From: an uncultured Bacteroidales bacterium | GTDB taxonomy: Bacteria > Bacteroidota > Bacteroidia > Bacteroidales > Paludibacteraceae | DNA length: 6,287 nt | Assembly (NCBI GenBank): GCA_945949375.1 | Contig: CAMFEN010000064.1 | Span: 1-6,287, forward strand | Reading direction: 5' to 3' | In this document: in pieces, positions 1 to 4,847 of the stretch | Position numbering within the stretch: the stretch's first letter is position 1 | How the letters are laid out: every line of letters starts with the position of its first letter | Notes under the pieces: model-generated | The model's database searches: none | Seen by the model: only the letters and a program-made list of their open reading frames with translations | What the model was told of the DNA's origin: nothing | Position numbers and translations under genes: made by a program

Positions 1-417
1 GTTAGAGGGCTCGAAGCAGGGAATCATGGCGAACTTCGCATAGAAGCGCGAGTCCTGCTCGTTCTGCGAAGAGTGCATGCTCGGGTCGTCGGCTGCCAGC
101 ACCACCAGTCCGCCGTTCACGCCCGTGATAGCCGCGTTCATAAAGGCGTCAGCGCACACGTTCATGCCCACATGCTTCATGCAGACCAGTGCGCGTTTGC
201 CCATGTACGACATGCCGAGCGCGCCTTCCATGGCGGTCTTCTCGTTGGTCGCCCAGCGGCAGAAGATGGGCTCCGTCGTCGTGCGTTTGGCTTCATGGAG
301 TTGGATGTACTCGGTTACCTCCGTCGAGGGAGTGCCGGGGTAGGCATACACGCCGCTCAGTCCCGCATCAATAGCGCCCTGAGCAATCGCCTCATCGCCT
401 AAAAGTAAGTGTTTCAT
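1..417 (-). CDS. iorA: Indolepyruvate:ferredoxin oxidoreductase, alpha subunit (N-terminal part, cut by window edge)
   Basis: Reading leftward from the ATG at 417-415, the frame stays open for 139 codons to base 1, so only the N-terminal quarter or so is present (family members are usually above 500 residues). IorA with IorB converts aryl-pyruvates such as indolepyruvate to aryl-acetyl-CoA, using thiamine diphosphate and passing electrons to ferredoxin in the cytoplasm. The visible part is the pyrimidine-binding domain. It has LLLGDEAIAQGAIDAG at residues 4-19, then YPGTPSTEV at 26-34, whose Glu33 is in the position of the TPP-activating glutamate. WATNEKTAMEGALG lies at 55-68, MKHVGMNV at 80-87, and the highly characteristic ADDPSMHSSQNEQDSR at 109-124. 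The C-terminal ferredoxin-like domain and iorB would lie outside the window. The gene starts 28 bases after the pseudouridine synthase stop on the same strand and has no clear promoter of its own, so read-through transcription is plausible. Family motifs seen directly; substrate range inferred from the family. Confidence 0.93.
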   Translation of the reverse strand, partial: MKHLLLGDEAIAQGAIDAGLSGVYAYPGTPSTEVTEYIQLHEAKRTTTEPIFCRWATNEKTAMEGALGMSYMGKRALVCMKHVGMNVCADAFMNAAITGVNGGLVVLAADDPSMHSSQNEQDSRFYAKFAMIPCFEPSN

Positions 418-420
418 GGT

Positions 421-448
421 AGATTAAAGATTATAGATTAAGGATTTA
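421..448. repeat. 7-nt tandem repeat in the spacer before iorA
   Basis: Plus-strand units are AGATTAA (421-427), AGATTAT (428-434), AGATTAA (435-441) and a diverged GGATTTA (442-448). The last unit includes the stop codon of the pseudouridine synthase. The array fills almost the whole gap between the two minus-strand genes and ends three bases from the iorA start codon. It would form the AU-rich leader immediately upstream of iorA translation. Short AT-rich tandem spacers of this kind are common in Bacteroidota; a specific role here is not shown. Confidence 0.75.
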
Positions 449-1126
449 AGACAAGTTCGCGGACAGTTCGTGCCATAGCCTTTCGTCGGGGACGGGGGCG
501 GTGATGGTTATCGGCTGCTTGCTGACGGGGTGTATGAAGGCTACTTGTCGCGCGTGTAGCGAGATGCCGCCATCGGGGTTGCTCCGCTTGGCGCCGTACT
601 TCAAGTCGCCTTTGATAGGGCAGCCGATAGCCGCCAGTTGGCAGCGTATCTGGTGGTGGCGCCCGGTCTCCAACTGCACCTCTACGAGTGTATAGCGTTC
701 CCCTTTCGCCAGCGTGCGATAGCTCAGCCGCGCCTCTTTGGCATCGCAAGTACCAGCCTTCGCCACGAACGACTTGTTTAGCTTCTCATTCCGCACCAGC
801 CAATGCACCAACTGCCCCTCTGCGGGCACGGGGGCGTGCTCCACGATTGCCCAGTAGGTCTTTTGTATCTGCTCGTGGCTGCGAAACATCTCGTTCAGCC
901 GCGTCAGCGCCTTGCTCGTGCGGGCAAAAAGCACCACGCCGCTGGTGGGACGGTCGAGACGATGGGTTACGCCGAGGAAAACCTCGCCGGGCTTGTGGTA
1001 TTTCTCTTTGATATACGCCTTCACAACCTCGCTCAGCGGGGTGTCGCCCGTCTTGTCGCCCTGCACTATCTCGCGGCAGGTCTTGTTGACGGCAATGATG
1101 TGATTATCTTCGTATAGTACGGTCAT
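446..1126 (-). CDS. RluA-family RNA pseudouridine synthase
   Basis: The 226-residue cytoplasmic enzyme is predicted to isomerise uridine to pseudouridine in rRNA or tRNA. Domain signatures in order: EIVQGDKTGD at residues 19-28; the catalytic motif HRLDRPTSG at 55-63, with Asp58 as the nucleophilic aspartate (family form HRLDxxTSG); ETGRHHQIRCQLAAIG, matching the TGRxHQIRxHLAxxG motif; GDLKYGA; and LHARQVAFIHP near the C-terminus. There is no N-terminal S4 domain, so it belongs to the short RluA/TruC-like class; the target uridine cannot be read from sequence. The start chosen is the ATG at 1126-1124, giving MTVLYEDNHIIAVNK, which begins directly with the family's first beta strand. The frame stays open further upstream to a TTG at 1207, but that stretch contains the -7 and -33 promoter elements, so it should be leader and promoter. 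The gene diverges from the plus-strand operon and precedes iorA. Confidence 0.93.
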   Translation of the reverse strand: MTVLYEDNHIIAVNKTCREIVQGDKTGDTPLSEVVKAYIKEKYHKPGEVFLGVTHRLDRPTSGVVLFARTSKALTRLNEMFRSHEQIQKTYWAIVEHAPVPAEGQLVHWLVRNEKLNKSFVAKAGTCDAKEARLSYRTLAKGERYTLVEVQLETGRHHQIRCQLAAIGCPIKGDLKYGAKRSNPDGGISLHARQVAFIHPVSKQPITITAPVPDERLWHELSANLS

Positions 1127-1176
1127 AAGTAAACAAGTAGCATTTCTCTTCTCTTTCACTATTGAAAATCCGACGG

Positions 1177-1207
1177 CAAAGATACGAAAACTTTTTTGCA
1201 TACGCAA
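1177..1207 (-). promoter_or_regulatory. Bacteroidota-type promoter of the pseudouridine synthase gene
   Basis: On the minus strand a TTG (1207-1205) is followed by exactly 20 nt and then TATCTTTG (1184-1177), matching the Bacteroidota housekeeping consensus TTTG / TAnnTTTG. The spacer carries an A6 run. Transcription would begin near 1170, giving a leader of roughly 45 nt before the ATG at 1126. The same TTG is the apparent far-upstream start of the open frame, which argues against using it. Confidence 0.8.
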
Positions 1208-1227
1208 GTTATTTGCTAAAAAAACTA

Positions 1228-1252
1228 CTTACAATATCTGCCCTCTTGTAAG
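1228..1252. promoter_or_regulatory. Inverted repeat, possible operator in the divergent region
   Basis: CTTACAA (1228-1234) and TTGTAAG (1246-1252) are perfect 7-bp inverted arms with an 11-bp spacer. The site lies about 20 bp upstream of the -33 element of the leftward promoter, where a dimeric regulator could bind. No regulator gene is present in the window. It could also be chance in AT-rich DNA, so its role is uncertain. Confidence 0.35.
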
Positions 1253-1265
1253 ACAGCAATCAATT

Positions 1266-1309
1266 ACGGTAAAAAGACGGCAAAAGGACGGCAAAAAGAC
1301 GGTAAAAAG
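1266..1309. repeat. Four-unit 11-bp tandem repeat with phased A-tracts
   Basis: Four contiguous units of ACGGYAAAARG lie at 1266-1276, 1277-1287, 1288-1298 and 1299-1309, differing at only two positions. Each has an A4-A5 run, so the A-tracts recur every 11 bp, about one helical turn. Further A-runs at 1317-1322, 1328-1331 and 1340-1343 roughly continue the phase. Phased A-tracts of this spacing are known to produce intrinsic DNA curvature. The array sits between the two divergent promoters, about 50-60 bp upstream of each -33 element. Confidence 0.85.
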
Positions 1310-1359
1310 ACGAGTGAAAAAACGAAGAAAACAATTACTAAAAGAAAGTAGCGAATAAC

Positions 1360-1390
1360 TTGTACATTTCAAAAAAAAGTAGTATCTTTG
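1360..1390 (+). promoter_or_regulatory. Bacteroidota-type promoter of the plus-strand operon
   Basis: TTG (1360-1362), a 20-nt spacer including an A8 run, then TATCTTTG (1383-1390) fit the TTTG / TAnnTTTG consensus. The start of transcription should be near 1396-1398, leaving a leader of about 20 nt before the ATG at 1418. The spacing, the -7 octamer and the spacer A-run match the oppositely directed promoter at 1177-1207. The TTG at 1388 at the head of the open frame is part of the -7 box and should not be taken as a start codon. Confidence 0.85.
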
Positions 1391-1417
1391 CACACGTTTT
1401 TATTCTTAACAATCCAA

Positions 1418-1906
1418 ATGATGCAACTACTAACGGACGAACAAATAGAGGCTCGTGCAGCGCGAGCGATGGACCTGTTTCGGCAAGGATTCAACTGCTC
1501 TCAGTCGGTGTTTGCCTCGGTGGCAGACCTATACGGTATTGCAGACGAGGCGTTAGCCTTGCGGCTGAGTGCCTCTTTCGGCGGCGGTATCGGGCGTATG
1601 CGCCAGACCTGCGGCGCCGCCTGCGGCATGTTCCTGTTGGCAGGCTTGGAGAACGGTAGTGCCACAGCCGGCGATGCCGAGGGGAAGAAACAGAACTATG
1701 CGCTTGTGCAGCAGTTGGCAAACCAATTCAAGGCAGAGCACGGCAGCCTTATCTGCTCGGAGTTGCTTGGGCTTGCTACGCGTCAGCAGCCGGCTTCTGA
1801 CCCTACGCCTGCCCCGCGCACGGAGGAATACTACAAGAAACGTCCCTGCGTAGAGATGGTGGGGAATGCCGTAAGAATCTACTTAGAAACGCTCAACCAA
1901 GAATAG
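1418..1906 (+). CDS. C_GCAxxG_C_C family putative redox protein
   Basis: The 162-residue soluble protein resembles the C_GCAxxG_C_C family (TIGR01909-type), small proteins with four conserved cysteines whose biochemical role is not established. The pattern is clear: GFNCSQSV with Cys27; FGGGIGRMRQTCGAACG at residues 54-70 with Cys65 and Cys69; ICSELLG with Cys113; and KKRPCVEMV with Cys144. Cys69 is an additional cysteine in one of the variable positions of CGAxxG, creating a CxxxC pair. No signal peptide or membrane segment is apparent, so it should be cytoplasmic. Two adjacent ATG codons, 1418 and 1421, are possible starts; the first is used here. The leader is short and has no Shine-Dalgarno sequence, as usual in the phylum. 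It is the first gene of a plus-strand run with an MFS transporter next; members of this family are often encoded close to transporter genes. A metal- or thiol-based redox role is inference. Confidence 0.88.
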   Translation: MMQLLTDEQIEARAARAMDLFRQGFNCSQSVFASVADLYGIADEALALRLSASFGGGIGRMRQTCGAACGMFLLAGLENGSATAGDAEGKKQNYALVQQLANQFKAEHGSLICSELLGLATRQQPASDPTPAPRTEEYYKKRPCVEMVGNAVRIYLETLNQE

Positions 1907-1918
1907 CAACTGACCAAT

Positions 1919-1960
1919 ATGCAATTCAAGGAGGTGCGGTCTCCAGGCCGCACCTTGCAT
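1919..1960 (+). other. Strong intercistronic hairpin between the cysteine protein and transporter genes
   Basis: AGGTGCGG (1932-1939) pairs perfectly with CCGCACCT (1948-1955) around an 8-nt loop. Outer arms ATGCA (1919-1923) and TGCAT (1956-1960) can close the base with an 8-nt bulge on the left side. An alternative pairing uses CAAGG (1927-1931) with CCTTG (1953-1957) and bulges AGG. No T-run follows, so it is a poor intrinsic terminator. It may be a partial attenuator, an mRNA processing or stability element, or a copy of a dispersed palindrome. It nearly fills the 72-nt gap before the transporter start. Confidence 0.6.
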
Positions 1961-1978
1961 AACAGACAATGACCAACG

Positions 1979-3157
1979 ATGGAAGAGAAACTTTGGAATA
2001 GCAATTATATTAAGGTGTGGACGGGCAATTTCCTGATGTACTTTGCCTTTATGCTGCTCACTCCCCTCTTGCCGCTCTACCTGAGCGATACCTATGCGGC
2101 GGATAAGCAGATGATAGGCATTGTCCTCTCCGGCTATGCCTTGGCGGCGCTGCTGATACGCCCTTTTAGCGGTTTCTTTGTAGATAGTTTTCCCCGCAAG
2201 ATGATGCTGCTGATTTTCTACCTCTTCACGGCGGCGTTCTTCGGCGGTTACCTGCTTGCAGGCAGCCTCACGATGTTTGCTGCATTTCGTATGCTGCATG
2301 GTGCGCCGTTTGGTGCTACGGGCGTGTCGCTTTCTACGGTAGCGATGGACGTGCTGCCTTCTTCTCGCAGAGCCGAAGGGGTGGGGTATTTCGGGCTGAG
2401 CAACAATATCGCCACCGCCATCAGCCCGGGCGTTGCGATGTTTCTCTTTGCACGCTATCAGAGTTACGAGATGTTGTTTTGGCTGGCGTTCGCCGTGTCG
2501 GTGTTGGGGGTTATCGTGGTGAGCACTATCCGCGTGAAAGACCGCACGCTGGTGTTGGATAAGCAACCTCTGTCGCTCGACCGATTCATCATGCTCAAAG
2601 GGCTTGTCCCCATGCTGACTGTCTTCACCGTGGGCTTTGCGTACAGCGTGGTTACCACCTACGTGGCTATCTACGGGCGCGACGAGTTGGGTATCACCAC
2701 AGGCACAGGCTTCTTCTTCACCCTCTTTGCTATCGGCTTGATTGTCTCGCGCCTCACGGGTAGCCGCTCCTTGCGCAAGGGACTTATCGTGCGCAATGCC
2801 TCCTTAGGTATCTTGGTCTCCATCAGCGGCTTCATCCTCTTCGCCGCTGTGCACCATGCCGCCTGCTATTATATTGCACCGTTTATCATCGGCTTGGGCA
2901 ACGGGCATCTGTGGCCCGCTTTCCAGATGATATTCATCAACATGGCGCCCCATAGCCAGCGCGGCACCGCTAACTCTACCATCCTCACCGGCTGGGATTT
3001 GGGCATGGGCGTGGGCATGCTGGCAGGCGGCGCCATCGCGGAGCATTTCGGCTACCATGCCGCCTTCTGGTCAGGCATCGCCGTCTATGCCCTCGGCGTA
3101 ATCTTCTACTTCACAGTAGTAAGACCCTACTACCAACACAACAAACTGCATGACTAA
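1979..3157 (+). CDS. Major facilitator superfamily transporter
   Basis: The 392-residue inner-membrane protein has about twelve predicted helices in two halves. The first lie near residues 12-36, 46-68, 75-96, 97-120, 137-158 and 163-185. A hydrophilic loop follows at about 186-205, and the second six begin near 208. A motif-A-like loop, RPFSGFFVDSFPRK (61-74), joins helices 2 and 3, and the pseudo-equivalent SRLTGSRSLRKG (257-268) occurs in the second half. GLGNGHLWPAFQMIFINM (305-322) followed by RGTANST (328-334) resembles uncharacterised MFS_1 drug/metabolite efflux-type permeases. The substrate cannot be assigned. The start ATG at 1979 gives a short charged N-terminus before helix 1, as expected. 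The gene lies 72 nt after the cysteine-protein gene. Its last eight bases overlap the upstream candidate start of the next gene (ATGACTAA at 3150-3157), suggesting shared transcription. Confidence 0.92.
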   Translation: MEEKLWNSNYIKVWTGNFLMYFAFMLLTPLLPLYLSDTYAADKQMIGIVLSGYALAALLIRPFSGFFVDSFPRKMMLLIFYLFTAAFFGGYLLAGSLTMFAAFRMLHGAPFGATGVSLSTVAMDVLPSSRRAEGVGYFGLSNNIATAISPGVAMFLFARYQSYEMLFWLAFAVSVLGVIVVSTIRVKDRTLVLDKQPLSLDRFIMLKGLVPMLTVFTVGFAYSVVTTYVAIYGRDELGITTGTGFFFTLFAIGLIVSRLTGSRSLRKGLIVRNASLGILVSISGFILFAAVHHAACYYIAPFIIGLGNGHLWPAFQMIFINMAPHSQRGTANSTILTGWDLGMGVGMLAGGAIAEHFGYHAAFWSGIAVYALGVIFYFTVVRPYYQHNKLHD

Positions 3158-3179
3158 ACATATTCTAACAACCCATACC

Positions 3180-4550
3180 ATGAACTTTTTAGCCATTATC
3201 GGTGGAGGCCCTGCGGGCTACACCGCCGCAGAAATCGCCTCCAAGGCAGGCAAAGACGTAGTCCTCTTCGAGCAAACCGCATTGGGCGGCACTTGCCTTA
3301 ATGTCGGCTGTATCCCCACCAAGACCTTGCTCTATGGTGCCAAACAGTATTTTAACGCCAAAAACGCTGCGAAGTATGGTGTAACAACCTCGGATGTTTC
3401 ATTCGATTACGCCAAGATGGCGCAACGCAAGACGAAAGTGGTGCGCAAGTTGGTTGCCGGTATCAAGCAACGCCTCAACAACGAGCATTGTACCGTGGTC
3501 AACGGCGCAGCGGAAGTGGTGTCGCGCACCGATGAGAAAGTGGTGATTCGCTGCAACGAGCAGGAGTTTGAGGCAGAGAACCTGCTTATCTGCACGGGCT
3601 CCGTCAATTTCGTGCCGCCGATCTCTGGTGTGAAAGACAACCCCGCCGTGTGGGATAGTACTGCTGCTTTGGCTGCCACGGCATTGCCCGAGTCTATCGT
3701 GATTGTAGGCGGCGGCGTGATAGGCATGGAGTTCGCCACTTTGTACCACGAGTTGGGCGTGCCCGTAACGGTGATTGAGGCGATGCCCGCTATCCTCCCG
3801 AATCTTGACCAAGAGGTAGTCGGTATCCTGCGCGAGAAATATCAAAAAGCAGGTATCAACATCCTGACGGAGACTAAGGTGCTCGCCCTGCAAGGCAACG
3901 AGGTGCAGACCACCAACGGCACGTTCTCTGCCGAACGAATCCTCATCAGCGTCGGACGGCGGGCGAACCTGCAAGGACTCGATGCGCTCTCCGACCTCGA
4001 ACTCAACCGTGGGGCAATCGTGGTGGATGATTTCATGAAGACCAATCTGCCCAATGTGTATGCCGCCGGCGACGTAACAGGCAAAATCATGCTCGCCCAT
4101 GTGGCAAGCCGCCAGGCAGAAGTGGCGGTCGGACGTATGCTCAAGCAGTTGCCGCTGCAGCGCATTGCCTACAACGCCATTCCCTCTGTGGTCTATACCA
4201 ATCCCGAGATTGCCTGCGTGGGCATGAGCGAGCAGGAGGTGAGCCGGTTCTACCAAGATATGGAGGGTAAGTCCGCCGAGGAAGTGCGCGATAAATACGA
4301 GGTGCGCACGCTGCCGATGACCTACTCCGGACGCTTCGTAGCCGAGAACGAAGGCGAGACGGGGCTCTGCAAGATGCTGATTGACAAACGCCAACAGACC
4401 GTGTTGGGCGTGCACATGATAGGCAACCCCTGCTCCGAGTTCGTAGCCGCCGCGTCTTTTGCCGTTCGCATGGGCTACACCGTGTCGGAGTTCAAGCAAG
4501 TAGTCTTCCCGCACCCCACCGTCAGCGAGATACTCAAAGAGCTGCTCTAG
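3180..4550 (+). CDS. lpdA: Dihydrolipoamide dehydrogenase (E3-type flavoprotein disulfide oxidoreductase)
   Basis: This FAD enzyme oxidises dihydrolipoyl groups with NAD+, normally as E3 of 2-oxoacid dehydrogenase or glycine-cleavage complexes. With the ATG at 3180 it has 456 residues, near the usual length. Seen in order: FAD-binding IIGGGPAGYTAAEIA (6-20); the redox disulfide GGTCLNVGCIPTK with Cys39 and Cys44; NAD-binding IVGGGVIGMEFA, followed by VTVIEA, whose acidic residue at the end of the second strand favours NADH over NADPH; YAAGDVTGKIMLAH with the FAD-contacting Asp298; and the C-terminal FPHPTVSE, whose His445 and Glu450 form the catalytic pair on the dimer interface. The frame can also start at 3150, overlapping the transporter stop, but that adds ten residues before the first beta strand, whereas homologues begin almost directly with it. 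No E1, E2 or glycine-cleavage gene is in the window. The stretch after GMSEQEV, about 357-374, looks longer and more charged than usual. Tandem stops TAG-TAA end it. Confidence 0.92.
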   Translation: MNFLAIIGGGPAGYTAAEIASKAGKDVVLFEQTALGGTCLNVGCIPTKTLLYGAKQYFNAKNAAKYGVTTSDVSFDYAKMAQRKTKVVRKLVAGIKQRLNNEHCTVVNGAAEVVSRTDEKVVIRCNEQEFEAENLLICTGSVNFVPPISGVKDNPAVWDSTAALAATALPESIVIVGGGVIGMEFATLYHELGVPVTVIEAMPAILPNLDQEVVGILREKYQKAGINILTETKVLALQGNEVQTTNGTFSAERILISVGRRANLQGLDALSDLELNRGAIVVDDFMKTNLPNVYAAGDVTGKIMLAHVASRQAEVAVGRMLKQLPLQRIAYNAIPSVVYTNPEIACVGMSEQEVSRFYQDMEGKSAEEVRDKYEVRTLPMTYSGRFVAENEGETGLCKMLIDKRQQTVLGVHMIGNPCSEFVAAASFAVRMGYTVSEFKQVVFPHPTVSEILKELL

Positions 4551-4564
4551 TAAGCGTTCATAAT

Positions 4565-4583
4565 CAAAGGATAACATCCTTTG
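4565..4583 (+). other. Small perfect hairpin just after lpdA
   Basis: CAAAGGAT (4565-4572) and ATCCTTTG (4576-4583) form an 8-bp perfect stem with a 3-nt AAC loop, 15 bases beyond the lpdA stop. It lacks a downstream T-run. It may protect or trim the 3' end of the operon transcript ahead of the main terminator, or act as the first of two stacked stops. Confidence 0.5.
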
Positions 4584-4597
4584 CCATCAAATTAGCG

Positions 4598-4643
4598 TAC
4601 AAAAGAGAGTGTGTCAAGCTATTTTGACACACCCTCTTTTGTA
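4598..4643. terminator. Bidirectional intrinsic terminator between convergent lpdA and menA
   Basis: The arms 4598-4617 and 4624-4643 form a 20-bp stem with a single A/C mismatch (4608 against 4633) and a 6-nt loop. The outer end is ACAAAAGAG on the left and CTCTTTTGT on the right, so each strand ends its hairpin in a T-rich arm; ATTTATAAT follows on the plus strand. The location between convergent genes fits a shared terminator. For menA it would act about 200 nt beyond the stop codon. Confidence 0.85.
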
Positions 4644-4847
4644 TTTATAATATCGAGGGCAAGATGCCCGCGCATAAGGATTGGCGGTGCTGCTGTCAGG
4701 GACTCCACCTCCATAGCGTTATCAGAGTCGAAGGCAGCTTTAACTCCCCCGCCTCTCCTGAAAGGAGGGGAGGGGGTAGGGGCGGGAAGGTACACTCGGC
4801 ATATAGCCGCATAGAGAGATGAAGGACAAAAGACGTATTATCCTCGT
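4644..4847. repeat. Non-coding stretch resembling dispersed intergenic repeat DNA
   Basis: No credible gene is seen here; a 67-codon plus-strand frame (4611-4814) crosses the terminator and has low-complexity Pro/Gly-rich sequence. Two palindromes stand out. GGGCA-aga-TGCCC lies at 4657-4669. A much longer hairpin has arms 4746-4759 and 4763-4776, a 3-nt GAA loop, one G/A mismatch (4751/4771) and one G/T wobble, and very strong strand bias (C-rich arm, then G-rich arm). Similar C-rich/G-rich palindromes around a TTTCAGG or CTGAAAGG core recur in many Bacteroidota intergenic regions (recalled, not searched), so this is probably a copy of a dispersed repeat. Its G-runs at 4767-4785 could in principle fold as a G-quadruplex. 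Confidence 0.5.

Noticed and set aside
1196..1207. TTGC-ATAC-GCAA small inverted repeat over the leftward -33 element
   Set aside because: Only 4-bp arms; too short to separate from chance beside the clearer 7-bp dyad at 1228-1252.
1266..1309. Short repeats considered as a CRISPR array
   Set aside because: Units are only 11 bp and directly contiguous with no unique spacers, and no cas gene is present.
1930..1936. GGAGGTG considered as a Shine-Dalgarno sequence
   Set aside because: It is more than 40 nt from the transporter ATG at 1979, lies in the hairpin stem, and the phylum rarely uses such sites.
1883..2566. 227-codon minus-strand frame opposite the transporter
   Set aside because: The translation is His/Arg/Gln-rich with no domain and overlaps well-supported plus-strand coding sequence.
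3399..4577. 392-codon open frame on the minus strand opposite lpdA
   Set aside because: It mirrors a clearly real gene with intact motifs on the plus strand; its translation is rich in His, Leu and Gly without any recognisable domain, as expected of an antisense shadow in GC-rich coding DNA.
4611..4814. 67-codon plus-strand frame in the convergent intergenic region
   Set aside because: It starts inside the terminator stem, crosses palindromic repeat DNA and has low-complexity sequence; no promoter or homology signal supports it.
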